In this document: piece by piece, positions 16,984 to 26,487 of the stretch | Layout of the letters: the number at the start of each line of letters is the position of its first letter | How positions within the stretch are numbered: the stretch's first letter is position 1 | Position numbers and translations under genes: made by a program | The notes under the pieces: model-generated | Seen by the model: the letters and a program-made list of their open reading frames with translations, nothing else | Told to the model about the DNA's origin: nothing | Database searches by the model: none | NCBI RefSeq assembly: GCF_002115725.1 | Contig: NZ_JFKD01000013.1 | Location: 1-64,000, forward strand | Direction: 5' to 3' | DNA length: 64,000 nt | Source of the DNA: Marivita cryptomonadis | GTDB lineage: Bacteria; Pseudomonadota; Alphaproteobacteria; Rhodobacterales; Rhodobacteraceae

Positions 16984-17580
16984 GTGCCGAAGCTCGGGAT
17001 GGAGCCTATACGCCGCGAGGCGTTGGTAAAAGCAACGATTGCCGAGATCGGGCAAGCGGGGTCTCTGGACGTGACTGTGGCCCAGATTGCGCGGCGCGCG
17101 GGCATGTCTTCGGCACTCGCGCATCACTATTTCGGTGGCAAGGATCAGATATTTCTGGCCGCTATGCGCCACACCCTCAGCCTGTATGGCGCCGAGGTGC
17201 GCGGTGCCCTCGCGATGGCCCACGGACCAAAGGCGCGCGTCGAGGCGATCATCCGCGCGGGCTTTACCCATTCGAACTTTCGACGCGAAGTTGTTGCTGC
17301 GTGGTTGAATTTCTACGTTCTGGCCCAATCCGACGATCAGGCGCGCCGCTTGCTGGCGGTGTACCAGCGCCGATTGCATTCGAACCTTGTCTTCAATCTC
17401 AGGCCACTTGTCGGCGTGCGCTCTGCTGAAGTCGCCTTACGCATCGCGGGGCTGATCGACGGTCTTTATCTGCGCGAGGCGCTCAGCAAAGAGGTGCCTT
17501 CAGGCGACGAGGCGACGCGACAGGTGCTGACTGCGCTTTCACATGAAATCACCCAAGCGGACAGGGAGCCCCTTGAATGA
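16984..17580 (+). CDS. betI: Choline-responsive TetR-family repressor
   Basis: The 198-aa repressor of choline oxidation genes. The characteristic start [19 protein letters not shown] begins at a GTG at 16984 with GGAG seven bases upstream. An earlier in-frame ATG at 16918 would lie inside the operator and is rejected. The helix-turn-helix (about residues 28-48) reads [23 protein letters not shown], nearly canonical for BetI. The stop overlaps betB by 4 bp, so betIBA is an operon repressed by its own first product. Confidence 0.95.
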   Translation: MPKLGMEPIRREALVKATIAEIGQAGSLDVTVAQIARRAGMSSALAHHYFGGKDQIFLAAMRHTLSLYGAEVRGALAMAHGPKARVEAIIRAGFTHSNFRREVVAAWLNFYVLAQSDDQARRLLAVYQRRLHSNLVFNLRPLVGVRSAEVALRIAGLIDGLYLREALSKEVPSGDEATRQVLTALSHEITQADREPLE

Positions 17581-19034
17581 GCTACGACACACAGCCCAAA
17601 GCCAGCCATTTCATTGACGGTGCCTATGTCGAAGACACCAGCGGCACACCGATTCCCGTGATCTATCCGGCGACGGGCAAACAGATCGCCACCGTTTATG
17701 CGGCGACTCCGGCTATTGTCGATCAGGCGCTGGCCGCTGCGCATCGCGCGCAAAAGGCGTGGGGCGCAATGACTGGGACCGAACGGGGCCGCATCCTGCG
17801 CCGGGCCGCCGACATGATGCGCGAGCGCAACCATGACCTGTCCGTGCTCGAGACCTTTGACACCGGCAAACCCTATCAGGAAACCATCGCTGTCGATGCC
17901 ACCAGTGGTGCTGATGCATTGGAGTATTTCGGCGGTCTGGCCGGTAGCCTGACTGGTGAACATATCCAGCTTGGCGAAGACTGGGTCTATACCCGCCGCG
18001 AGCCGCTGGGCGTGTGCGTTGGCATCGGCGCTTGGAACTACCCGACCCAGATCGCGTGCTGGAAAGGTGCACCCGCGCTGGCCTGCGGCAATGCAATGGT
18101 GTTCAAACCGTCCGAGATGACGCCGCTTTGCGCCTTGAAGGTGGCGGAAATTCTGCATGAGGCGGGGTTGCCTGCAGGGATTTACAACGTGATCCAAGGG
18201 TTTGGCGAAGTTGGCGCATCCTTGGTCACTGACCCTCGTGTGGCAAAGGTGTCGCTGACGGGGTCTGTACCAACTGGTAAAAAAGTTTACTCCGCCGCTG
18301 CCGCGCAAATGAAGCACGTGACCATGGAGCTTGGTGGAAAATCTCCTTTGTTGATCTTTGACGATGCGGACCTGGAAAACGCGGTGGGCGGTGCGATCCT
18401 TGGCAATTTCTATTCTTCTGGTCAGGTGTGTTCGAACGGGACACGGGTATTTGTGCAGAAAGGGATTAAAGAAGCGTTTCTGAAACGGCTTTCTGAACGT
18501 CTTTCCACTGCCGTGATCGGTGACCCGATGGACGAAGCGACCAATTTCGGTCCGATGGTTTCCGAAAAGCAGATGAAAATCGTCCTGGATTATATCGAAA
18601 AAGGCGAAAATGAAGGGGCGCGTCGGGTAACCGGTGGCAAACGCCTTGAGCGAGATGGGTTTTACCTCCAACCCACTGTTTTTGCGGATGTTACCGATGA
18701 CATGACCATCGCTCGCGAAGAAATTTTCGGCCCGGTTATGGCGGTGCTTGATTTCACGACCGAAGATGAAGCGATAACCCGCGCCAATGCCACGGAATTC
18801 GGCCTCTCGGCGGGTGTATTCACCCGTGACCTGTCGCGCGCGCATCGCGTCATTGCCGCGCTCGAAGCAGGGTCTTGTTTCATCAACTCGTACAACGACG
18901 CGCCTGTTGAAGCACCTTTTGGTGGCACCAAGATGTCGGGTGTCGGACGCGAGAACTCAAAGGCTGCGATCAATCATTACAGCGAACTAAAATCCGTCTA
19001 CGTCCGCATGGGCGACGTTGAGGCTCCTTTCTAA
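17577..19034 (+). CDS. betB: Betaine aldehyde dehydrogenase
   Basis: The 485-aa NAD-dependent enzyme converting betaine aldehyde to glycine betaine, an osmolyte and carbon/nitrogen source. Features are [21 protein letters not shown], the glutamate motif TMELGGKSP and the catalytic cysteine C285 in [13 protein letters not shown]. Length equals the family norm (about 487). The ATG overlaps the betI stop (ATGA), indicating coupled translation. Confidence 0.96.
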   Translation: MSYDTQPKASHFIDGAYVEDTSGTPIPVIYPATGKQIATVYAATPAIVDQALAAAHRAQKAWGAMTGTERGRILRRAADMMRERNHDLSVLETFDTGKPYQETIAVDATSGADALEYFGGLAGSLTGEHIQLGEDWVYTRREPLGVCVGIGAWNYPTQIACWKGAPALACGNAMVFKPSEMTPLCALKVAEILHEAGLPAGIYNVIQGFGEVGASLVTDPRVAKVSLTGSVPTGKKVYSAAAAQMKHVTMELGGKSPLLIFDDADLENAVGGAILGNFYSSGQVCSNGTRVFVQKGIKEAFLKRLSERLSTAVIGDPMDEATNFGPMVSEKQMKIVLDYIEKGENEGARRVTGGKRLERDGFYLQPTVFADVTDDMTIAREEIFGPVMAVLDFTTEDEAITRANATEFGLSAGVFTRDLSRAHRVIAALEAGSCFINSYNDAPVEAPFGGTKMSGVGRENSKAAINHYSELKSVYVRMGDVEAPF

Positions 19035-19043
19035 GGCACTGAT

Positions 19044-20702
19044 ATGAATGCTGATTACGTCATAGTCGGCGCAGGCTCTGCGGGCTGCGCGATGGCCTAC
19101 CGTTTGTCCGAAGCCGGTCGATCGGTGATCGTTATCGAACATGGTGGGTCGGATGCCGGGCCGTTCATTCAGATGCCTGGCGCGCTGAGCTTTCCGATGA
19201 ACATGAAACGCTATGATTGGGGATTTCAGACCGAACCCGAACCACATTTGGGTGGGCGGCGGCTTGTCTGTCCAAGGGGCAAGGTGATTGGTGGATCGTC
19301 GTCAATCAACGGCATGATCTATGTGCGCGGCCATGCGCGTGACTACGACCATTGGCGCGATCAGGGCGCAACAGGTTGGGGATATGCGGATGTTCTGCCG
19401 TATTTCCAGAGGCTTGAGAACTGGCATTCAGGCGGTCATGGGGGGGATCCTGACTGGCGCGGAACAGATGGTCCGCTGCATGTGACCCGTGGCGCGCGCG
19501 ACAATCCTTTGACCCGTGCCTTTGTCGAAGCCGGAGCGCAAGCCGGGTACGAGGTGACCGGCGATTACAACGGGCACCGCCAGGAAGGCGTTGGTCCGTT
19601 TGATATGACGGTTTGGCAAGGCGCACGCTGGTCTGCGGCCAAGGCCTATTTGCGACCTGCGTTGAAGCGTGAGAATTGCAGTATTGTCAGAGGCTTCGCG
19701 CGTAAGGTTGTGATCGAGGACGGACGTGCTGTAGGCGTTGAGATCGAACAAGGTGGGCAGATCAAAGTGGTCCGCGCCGATGTTGAGGTGATCCTTGCAG
19801 CTTCAGCCATTAACTCACCGAAATTGCTTATGCTTTCGGGGATCGGTCCGGCCAAGCACCTTAGTGAAAACGGGATCGAAGCGATCGCGGATCGGCCGGG
19901 TGTGGGGCAGAACTTGCAGGACCATCTGGAGGTCTATGTACAAGCGGCGTCAAGTCAGCCAGTGAGCCTTTTCAAGTACTGGAACCTCTTGGGCAAAGCC
20001 TATGTAGGCGCGCGCTGGATGCTTACGAAAACCGGGCCGGGAGCGTCTAACCAGTTTGAAAGTGCTGGATTTATTCGCTCTAAGCCAGGTGTTGATTATC
20101 CTGATCTGCAAATCCATTTCCTGCCGATCGCAGTGCGGTATGACGGGCAAGCGGCTGCCGAGGGGCACGGATTTCAGGCCCATATCGGGCCGATGCGATC
20201 GCCTTCACGGGGAGAGGTCACCTTGCGGTCAGGCAACCCCAAAGATGATCCCCGAATTTTCTTTAACTATATGAGTCATAAGGAAGATTGGGAGGATTTC
20301 CGACAAGGAATCCGGCTGGTACGGGATATTTTCGGACAGGATGCGTTCAAGCCCTATTTCAAGCATGAAATCCAGCCCGGAGATGCCGCGCAAAGTGATG
20401 AAAGTATTGATGATTTCATCCGGGAGCATGCGGAAAGTGCTTATCATCCGTGTGGTACATGCAAGATGGGGTCACGTACTGATCCGATGGCGGTTGTCGA
20501 TCATGAGACACGCGTAATTGGTGTGGAAAATCTGAGGGTTGCGGATAGTTCGATCTTTCCACGCATCACCAATGGTAACCTCAATGCGCCGTCAATCCTT
20601 ATGGGAGAAAAGGCGTCGGATCACATTTTGGGGAAATCGCCCTTGCCATCGGACAATCGTGAGCCGTGGATTCACCCGAACTGGAAAACGGCGCAGCGCT
20701 GA
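19044..20702 (+). CDS. betA: Choline dehydrogenase
   Basis: A 552-aa GMC-family flavoenzyme oxidising choline to betaine aldehyde at the membrane. The FAD-binding start ([17 protein letters not shown]), GMC signature 1 ([20 protein letters not shown]), signature 2 ([17 protein letters not shown]) and the catalytic HPCGTCKMG motif are present. It lies 9 bp after betB. The 3' two-fifths is noticeably richer in A+T than betB and the 5' part: two sampled 60-base lines near 20.05 and 20.4 kb are about 43% GC by hand count. Confidence 0.96.
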   Translation: MNADYVIVGAGSAGCAMAYRLSEAGRSVIVIEHGGSDAGPFIQMPGALSFPMNMKRYDWGFQTEPEPHLGGRRLVCPRGKVIGGSSSINGMIYVRGHARDYDHWRDQGATGWGYADVLPYFQRLENWHSGGHGGDPDWRGTDGPLHVTRGARDNPLTRAFVEAGAQAGYEVTGDYNGHRQEGVGPFDMTVWQGARWSAAKAYLRPALKRENCSIVRGFARKVVIEDGRAVGVEIEQGGQIKVVRADVEVILAASAINSPKLLMLSGIGPAKHLSENGIEAIADRPGVGQNLQDHLEVYVQAASSQPVSLFKYWNLLGKAYVGARWMLTKTGPGASNQFESAGFIRSKPGVDYPDLQIHFLPIAVRYDGQAAAEGHGFQAHIGPMRSPSRGEVTLRSGNPKDDPRIFFNYMSHKEDWEDFRQGIRLVRDIFGQDAFKPYFKHEIQPGDAAQSDESIDDFIREHAESAYHPCGTCKMGSRTDPMAVVDHETRVIGVENLRVADSSIFPRITNGNLNAPSILMGEKASDHILGKSPLPSDNREPWIHPNWKTAQR

Positions 20703-21147
20703 ACCGTACAGGAGACTGGTGCGAACCGTACGCTGGACGGTCAAGGGAGCAAGCGCGACGTTGTTCGTTAAAATAGATCGAAAAAATGGTTTGATTCTGT
20801 TTTGTGTATCTGTGGTGGCAAGCGTTTTTTAACGTCTTTCCTCCAATTTCGCGACATCGAAATTTACCGGTGACGCGAAAGGGGATTGTGGCGATGGATC
20901 ATTTTTTCAGACACGGTTTGGGTCGTTTGAATTACCATCTTTCAACAAAATTTTTTGGCGCTGCCGTGTATTTTGGAGCCGAGCGCAGATCAGTAGAGAG
21001 TTTCTGTCTGGCTTGGGGGCGATGTCGAAATTGGTGAGCAACGCACGCGGTGTTTCATGATTGCTGTGCTCAAACCTTGATCAAGGCTTGGGAACCAAAG
21101 GACAAGCAGAGCGTTCGTCGTGTAACCTCCTGTAACCTACCTGATGG
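20703..21147. other. AT-rich intergenic region between betA and pqiA
   Basis: A 445-bp stretch without a convincing gene; one 60-base line near 20.78 kb is only one-third G+C. It holds a direct repeat GAACCGTAC at 20701-20709 and 20723-20731, a perfect 12-bp palindrome CCTTGATCAAGG at 21075-21086, and TGTAACCT twice, 10 bp apart, at 21121-21128 and 21131-21138 just before pqiA. The last two may be regulator sites. I see no clear rho-independent terminator after betA. Confidence 0.5.
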
Positions 21148-21789
21148 ATGGCGTATCACACCGGTATGACCGACTCGCTCTCAGACATGATCGCCTGCCC
21201 GAAATGCGACGCGTTGCATCGCGTGCCGCAGGTTGAAATGGGTGAGCAAGCGCGGTGTGTGCGGTGCGGGACGGTCTTGATGGCCCCGCGCGAAGGAGCG
21301 ATGACGCGGATCGTCATGTTGTCCATGACGGCGCTTATCCTGATGGTCGCTGCAGTGTTTTTTCCGTTTCTTGAGCTTAGTGTTCAGGGGCTGGGGCGCA
21401 AAAGTTCCGTTTTTGATGCCGTTCTTGCGTTCTCGGACGGGTTGATGTTGCCGCTTTCCTTTGCTGTGGCAGCTTTGATTGTCGTGTTACCCATCACACG
21501 ATTTCTGGCGTTGATTTACGTGTTTGCACCGATGGCGTTGGGATGGGCACCCGCACAACACGCGCGATCCGTGTTCAAACTTGCGGAACATATCCGCCCT
21601 TGGGCGATGGCGGAGGTGTTCATCATTGGCGTGGCGGTTGCGCTGGTCAAGGTTGCGGGGTTGGCGCAGGTGACGCTTGGCCCGGCGTTCTGGGCATTCG
21701 TGGGGCTGGTGATCATCACGGTTCTTAAAGACAATTTCATGTGTCGGGTAACAGTATGGCAAACGCTGAACGCACGCAGCCCGTCCTGA
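21148..21789 (+). CDS. pqiA: PqiA/LetA-type membrane protein, first half
   Basis: A 213-aa inner-membrane protein with an N-terminal zinc-ribbon (CPKCDALHRV and CVRCGTVL, about residues 17-45) and four hydrophobic helices. In E. coli, PqiA and LetA are single proteins of about 420 aa with two such halves; here the halves are separate genes. They are thought to work with the MCE protein PqiB/LetB in phospholipid movement between membranes. No clear ribosome site precedes the ATG at 21148; M7 at 21166 is an alternative. Confidence 0.85.
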   Translation: MAYHTGMTDSLSDMIACPKCDALHRVPQVEMGEQARCVRCGTVLMAPREGAMTRIVMLSMTALILMVAAVFFPFLELSVQGLGRKSSVFDAVLAFSDGLMLPLSFAVAALIVVLPITRFLALIYVFAPMALGWAPAQHARSVFKLAEHIRPWAMAEVFIIGVAVALVKVAGLAQVTLGPAFWAFVGLVIITVLKDNFMCRVTVWQTLNARSPS

Positions 21790-22388
21790 CGGCGCGTGGT
21801 GCCGGGTTGGTGGGCTGTGCGGAATGCGGCCATGTTTACCCGTTGAATACGAAGGCCTGCACGGTTTGCGGGTCACGGCTTGTCAGCCGCGATGCGGCAA
21901 GCCTGCAACGGGTTTGGGCTTGGCTGTTTGCGGGGATGGTCGTCTACATCCCGGCCAATGTGTATCCGATGCTGCGCACCACCACATTCGGCAAGACGTC
22001 CGAAAGCACCATCGTCGGTGGTGTGTTCGAATTGATGGAGCATGGATCCTACGGCATTGCCTTTATCGTCTTTTTTGCCTCTGTCATCATCCCGGTCAGC
22101 AAATTCATCGCGATTGCGTATCTTGCTTGGCGGGTTCAACGTGGAAAACCGGGCACGTCGAGCCATTTCCATCTGTATGAGGTGGTCGAATTCATCGGCC
22201 GCTGGTCGATGATCGACGTGTTCGTCGTGGCCATCCTTTCAGCGCTGGTGCAGCTGAATTTTGTGGCGTCGATCCACCCCGGGATCGCTGCAGTTAGTTT
22301 CGCGCTTTCGGTTGCATTCACCATGGTTTCGGCCAATAGCTTCGATCCCAGACTGATCTGGGACGCACCTGAAGGACAGAAGGTTTGA
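21756..22388 (+). CDS. pqiA: PqiA/LetA-type membrane protein, second half
   Basis: A 210-aa paralogue of the preceding gene, with a zinc-ribbon (GCAECGHVYPLN and CTVCGSRLV) and four helices, including the conserved MLRTTTFGKTSESTIVGGV and FIGRWSMIDVFVV motifs of PqiA. The start is uncertain: ATG at 21756 (MANAERTQP) or in-frame at 21741. Either overlaps the first half by 34-49 bp, so the two are translationally coupled. It overlaps pqiB by 4 bp. Confidence 0.88.
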   Translation: MANAERTQPVLTARGAGLVGCAECGHVYPLNTKACTVCGSRLVSRDAASLQRVWAWLFAGMVVYIPANVYPMLRTTTFGKTSESTIVGGVFELMEHGSYGIAFIVFFASVIIPVSKFIAIAYLAWRVQRGKPGTSSHFHLYEVVEFIGRWSMIDVFVVAILSALVQLNFVASIHPGIAAVSFALSVAFTMVSANSFDPRLIWDAPEGQKV

Positions 22389-24838
22389 GCGATCCAACCC
22401 CCGCAGACATGAATGTTTCCCAACCGCGCAAGTCGATCCTGAGAAACCTGTCGTTTGTCTGGCTCGTGCCGATCCTCGCGCTCGCGGTGTCGCTTGGGAT
22501 TGCTTGGCAGAATTTCTCGGACCGTGGCACGCTGATCGAGATTTCGTTCGGCAATGCATCAGGCGTCGTCGCCGGCGAAACAACGCTGCGCTATCGCGAT
22601 GTGGTGGTGGGCACGGCGGAGGATGTTCGGTTTACAGACGATCTGGGCCGCGTTCTTGTCGACGTGCGGGTGGACAACGATGTTGCACCGTTCATCGATG
22701 ATGAGGCGGTGTTCTGGGTGGTGCGCCCCGAAGTGTCGGCACGCGGGATCAGCGGCCTGTCGACGGTGCTGTCTGGGGTCTATATCGAGGGCGCGTGGGA
22801 CAATGCACCGGGCGCCGTGACGCAGCAGTTCGAGGGTGCCGACACGCCTCCGTTGAACCAGCCGGGGCGGCCGGGGCGGCGGATCACGTTGGCCACGGAT
22901 GACGGAACAACGATCTCTTACGGCTCGCCGGTGCTGTTCCGCGGAGTTGAAGTGGGGCGGTTGGAAACACCGCGCCTTTCGGCTGATGGCCGGACCGTTC
23001 TCGTGGACGCGTTTATCGACGCTCCACATGACCAACGGCTGAGCCAAGCGACGCGGTTCTGGGACACATCGGGGTTCGAGCTTTCGTTTGGGGCGTCGGG
23101 ATTTTCAGTGGATTTTGACAGCCTTGCGTCGCTGGTCACCGGTGGGGTGGTTTTCGACAACCTCTATGATGACGGCGAACCTCTGACGCCGGGCTATGTT
23201 TTTACGCTTTATGAAGACGAGGACGAAGCGCGGCGCAATCGGCTGGTGCGGGGGCCTGCACGGGGCGTGGCGTTTTCCATTCTGTTCGACGAGTCGGTCA
23301 ACGGGCTCGAGGCGGGGGACGATGTGACCTATCAGGGCCTTGATGTTGGGGTTGTGACAGGGTTGCGGTCTCAGGTGCTTGAGGGCGCGTTTGGGCCTGA
23401 GCTGTCGCTGATCGTCGATGTGGCGATCGATCCGCAGCGCATGGGGCTTCCGCCCGAGGCGGCTGGCCCGGAAACCATCGATTTCTTCCGCTTTGCTGTG
23501 GATACGGGCATGCGCGCGCGGTTGGCGACAGAAAGCCTTTTGAGCAGCGATCTGCGGGTTGAGTTGGTGGTGCTGGACAGCGCTCCAACTGCGCGATTGC
23601 GCGAGATCGACGGCGAAGCGCCGCGTTTGCCCAGTGTCGAATCAAACCTTTCGGATTTCACAGCCACCGCAGAGGGAGTGCTGGAGCGGATCAATGCGCT
23701 GCCGATTGAAGAAGTGATGCAGCAGGCGATCAGTCTGATGGAGGCGTTCGAGCAATTGGCGCGCAATGAGGATTTGCAACGTGTGCCGGGATCTGCGGTG
23801 GCGCTGCTGGATGACACCCGTGCCTTGGTTGGCAACGAGGCGATTCAGGCGATCCCGTCGCAGATCGAAGCGGCGGTCAATGACCTGACGGCGCTGGTGG
23901 CCGAGATACGCGAAGGCGGCGCGGTTGCGTCGCTTAACAGCGCCTTGGCCAACCTTGATGATGCGATGGTCGGGATCAACACGGCGTCGCAATCAGCCCC
24001 GGCTTTGGCCGAGAACCTTGCCAAGCTGACCGAGGAAGACATCCCGGCGGTGCTGGCTGAGTTGCAGGGCGTTGCGCAGACCGCACAAGAGCTGAAGCTG
24101 GACGAATTGGTGGCCAGCGCCACGGCGACGTTGAACCGGGTCGACGCATTGATCGCGCAAGAGGCAGTGCAAGGCATTCCTGCAGCGGTGACAGCGGCGA
24201 TCGAAGACGTGCGGACCATCGTGGCGGATGTGCAGGCCGAGGGCGCGGTGCAGGCGCTTGGGTCGTCGATGCGCAATCTGGACAGGGCGATGGCGGATAT
24301 CAGCGTGGCGTCGCAGGATGCACCTGCGTTGACGGCGAACCTGCGGCAGATCACCGAGAGCGACATTCCCGAATTGCTGACCGAACTTGAGGCTGTGGCG
24401 ACCACGGCGAAAGAGTTGGAATTGCAGGCGCTTGTTGACAGCGCGACGAGCACGCTTAACCGGGTGGACGCGCTGGTGGGGTCGCAGGACACGCTGGAAT
24501 TGCCCGGCACGATCAACGATGCGCTGACCGAGATGCGGCTGGCGCTGGCGGAGCTGCGTGACGGTGGTGTGGTCGAAAACCTGAACGCGACGCTGCAATC
24601 GGCGTCGGATGCCGCCGGATCAGTGGCGGAATCGGTGGAAGACCTGCCGCAGTTGACAGCGCGGCTGGAGCGGCTGGTGGCCGAGACCGAGGCGGTGGTT
24701 TCGTCCTACGGCGCGCGGTCGGATTTCAATACGCAGACGCTTTCGGCGCTGCGCGAGGTGCAGAATGCAGCGAAGTCAATTTCGGAACTGGCGCGCGCGA
24801 TTGAGCGCAGTCCCAATTCGCTGATCTTCGGGCGCTGA
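22385..24838 (+). CDS. pqiB: PqiB-type MCE protein with C-terminal tandem repeats
   Basis: An 817-aa envelope protein with one N-terminal transmembrane helix (about residues 21-40) and three MCE/MlaD domains (about 45-140, 165-265, 300-395). They are followed by a long alpha-helical region with 109-residue tandem repeats from residue 483. E. coli PqiB is about 546 aa, so the extra length lies in the C-terminal helical part. In E. coli, MCE proteins of this group form periplasm-spanning tubes or needles for lipid transport. It overlaps pqiA-2 by 4 bp and precedes pqiC by 15 bp. Confidence 0.9.
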   Translation: MSDPTPADMNVSQPRKSILRNLSFVWLVPILALAVSLGIAWQNFSDRGTLIEISFGNASGVVAGETTLRYRDVVVGTAEDVRFTDDLGRVLVDVRVDNDVAPFIDDEAVFWVVRPEVSARGISGLSTVLSGVYIEGAWDNAPGAVTQQFEGADTPPLNQPGRPGRRITLATDDGTTISYGSPVLFRGVEVGRLETPRLSADGRTVLVDAFIDAPHDQRLSQATRFWDTSGFELSFGASGFSVDFDSLASLVTGGVVFDNLYDDGEPLTPGYVFTLYEDEDEARRNRLVRGPARGVAFSILFDESVNGLEAGDDVTYQGLDVGVVTGLRSQVLEGAFGPELSLIVDVAIDPQRMGLPPEAAGPETIDFFRFAVDTGMRARLATESLLSSDLRVELVVLDSAPTARLREIDGEAPRLPSVESNLSDFTATAEGVLERINALPIEEVMQQAISLMEAFEQLARNEDLQRVPGSAVALLDDTRALVGNEAIQAIPSQIEAAVNDLTALVAEIREGGAVASLNSALANLDDAMVGINTASQSAPALAENLAKLTEEDIPAVLAELQGVAQTAQELKLDELVASATATLNRVDALIAQEAVQGIPAAVTAAIEDVRTIVADVQAEGAVQALGSSMRNLDRAMADISVASQDAPALTANLRQITESDIPELLTELEAVATTAKELELQALVDSATSTLNRVDALVGSQDTLELPGTINDALTEMRLALAELRDGGVVENLNATLQSASDAAGSVAESVEDLPQLTARLERLVAETEAVVSSYGARSDFNTQTLSALREVQNAAKSISELARAIERSPNSLIFGR
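23831..24710 (+). repeat. 109-residue tandem repeats inside pqiB
   Basis: Protein-level repeats with exactly 327-bp periodicity begin at 23831, 24158 and 24485; the third is partial. Shared landmarks are LNRVDALI/V, the AIP or GIP turn, the LVAEIREGGAV / IVADVQAEGAV / ALAELRDGGVV segment and DIPAVLAEL / DIPELLTEL. A degenerate earlier unit may precede them (LLDDTRALV). DNA identity between units is much lower than protein similarity, so they are old repeats. Confidence 0.85.
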
Positions 24839-24853
24839 GGAAGGACGAGTAGG

Positions 24854-25426
24854 ATGATCCATATGAACATGCGCGCTTTGGCCGTTGTTATGGCGCTGCC
24901 CTTGGCGGCCTGCGGGTCGGCGGACAGCGCACGCTATCTGATCGACGCGCCTGCGCCGACGGGTGCGGAAACGCGCGTATCGGTGCGCAGCGTCGAATTG
25001 CGCGACGTGTCGCTGCCCAGCCACGCGTCGGGTGCGGAGATTCTTGTGCGCGAAGAGGGTGGCGCGTTGCGGCCCTTGGGTGATGCGGTTTGGGCGGATG
25101 ACCCCGAACGCGCAGTCACGGGAACGCTGGCGCAACTGCTGGATGATCGCAGCACCGCGACCGTTTCGGCAGAGCCGTGGCCGTTGCTGGATGGTCCATC
25201 AGCGCGATTGGATGTGCGGATCGACAAGATGCTGGCCAGCGTTTCAGGTGTGTTCGAGATCACCGGGCAAGCCGCCGTCAGCGCTGTGGACGGTCGCCCG
25301 CGCGAACGGGTCGAACGCTTTGCCATCTCGGTGCCGATTGCCGAGATTTCGGCAGCCGCTGTGACCGAAGCGCAGGGTCGGGCGTTGGTGGCGTTGTCGG
25401 ACGAGTTGATCGGGCTGTTGCGCTAG
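24854..25426 (+). CDS. pqiC: PqiC-type outer-membrane lipoprotein
   Basis: A 190-aa ABC-type transport auxiliary lipoprotein. The signal ends in a lipobox (LPLAACGS), so the cysteine at about residue 23 would be lipidated and the protein anchored in the outer membrane facing the periplasm. In E. coli PqiC completes the PqiABC bridge. Starts at 24854 or 24866 (second MNM) are both possible. It follows pqiB by 15 bp and ends 5 bp before mnmH. Confidence 0.86.
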   Translation: MIHMNMRALAVVMALPLAACGSADSARYLIDAPAPTGAETRVSVRSVELRDVSLPSHASGAEILVREEGGALRPLGDAVWADDPERAVTGTLAQLLDDRSTATVSAEPWPLLDGPSARLDVRIDKMLASVSGVFEITGQAAVSAVDGRPRERVERFAISVPIAEISAAAVTEAQGRALVALSDELIGLLR

Positions 25427-25431
25427 AGTTC

Positions 25432-26487
25432 ATGCCGCTGATCTCGTCCAGCCTGACTGAATTGCTCGACCACGGCTTCGATACCGTGATCGATGTGCGC
25501 AGCCCTGCCGAATTTGCCGAGGATCATGTGCCCGGTGCCATCAACCTGCCCGTTCTCGACAACGAGGAACGGGCGCGGGTGGGCACGATCTATAAGCAGG
25601 TCAGCCCGTTTGATGCGCGCAAGATCGGGGCGGCTTTGGTGTTTCGCAATGCCGCTAACCATATCGAAACGTCTTTGTTTCACCATGACGGAGCGTGGCG
25701 ACCCCTTGTCTATTGCTGGCGCGGCGGGCAACGGTCGGGGTCGTTTGCGTGGCTGCTTCGGGAAATCGGCTGGCGGTCTGATGTGGTTCAGGGCGGGTAC
25801 AAGACGTATCGACGGTTGGTTGTGGACATGCTGCATAACCGGGCGTTGCCTTATCGGTTCGTGCAGTTGGGCGGCTACACGGGCACGGCCAAGACAGAGC
25901 TTTTGCCGCTTTTGGCGGCACAAGGCGTGCAGGTGATCGACCTTGAACAGCTGGCGAACCATCGTGGGTCGCTTTTGGGGACGATGGGGGATCAGCCCTC
26001 ACAAAAGGCGTTTGAGAGCGCCTTGGCAGGGGAATTATGCCGCCTTGATCCGGCGCGACCCGTGCTGGTGGAGGCTGAGAGCAGCAAGATCGGGCAGATC
26101 CTTCTGCCGGCGTCCTTATGGGACGCTATGAAGGTAGCGCCCTGGATCGAAGTGACTGCGCCCTTGGAGGCGCGGACTGAGTATTTGTTGCGGGCCTATG
26201 ACGATATCCTGTCGGACAAGGCTACCCTGCATGCACAGTTGGCGCCGCTCAAGGCGCATCGGGGCGAGGCTTTGGTTGCGCGGTGGGTCGGGTTGAGCGT
26301 GGCGGGCGATAAGCGGGCGCTGACGCGGTCGCTTATGGAAGACCATTATGATCTGGCCTACGCCAAGTCTATGAAGGCGATGGCCCCCAACGTGATCGCG
26401 CAGGTTGCGGCAGAGGGTCTGACGCCCGCGCATCTGGAGCAAGTGACGGCACAGATTGCTGCGGCGCTTCAGGCGATGGAGACCTGA
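25432..26487 (+). CDS. mnmH: tRNA 2-selenouridine synthase
   Basis: A 351-aa enzyme replacing sulfur by selenium at U34 of certain tRNAs, using selenophosphate and a geranylated intermediate. The N-terminal rhodanese domain has its catalytic cysteine C95 in VYCWRGGQRSGSF, followed by a P-loop GGYTGTAKT at 147-155. The ATG at 25432 fits the family start; there is no clear ribosome site, consistent with coupling to pqiC five bases upstream. It is convergent with selD and overlaps it by 19 bp. Confidence 0.93.
   Translation: MPLISSSLTELLDHGFDTVIDVRSPAEFAEDHVPGAINLPVLDNEERARVGTIYKQVSPFDARKIGAALVFRNAANHIETSLFHHDGAWRPLVYCWRGGQRSGSFAWLLREIGWRSDVVQGGYKTYRRLVVDMLHNRALPYRFVQLGGYTGTAKTELLPLLAAQGVQVIDLEQLANHRGSLLGTMGDQPSQKAFESALAGELCRLDPARPVLVEAESSKIGQILLPASLWDAMKVAPWIEVTAPLEARTEYLLRAYDDILSDKATLHAQLAPLKAHRGEALVARWVGLSVAGDKRALTRSLMEDHYDLAYAKSMKAMAPNVIAQVAAEGLTPAHLEQVTAQIAAALQAMET

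Noticed and set aside
17466..18845. A 459-codon minus-strand frame opposite betI/betB
   Set aside because: Antisense shadow of betB, which has full family motifs and proper starts; the minus-strand product has no family features.
20803..21037. A 77-codon frame in the AT-rich gap after betA
   Set aside because: No ribosome site or family, unusual residue composition; treated as chance.
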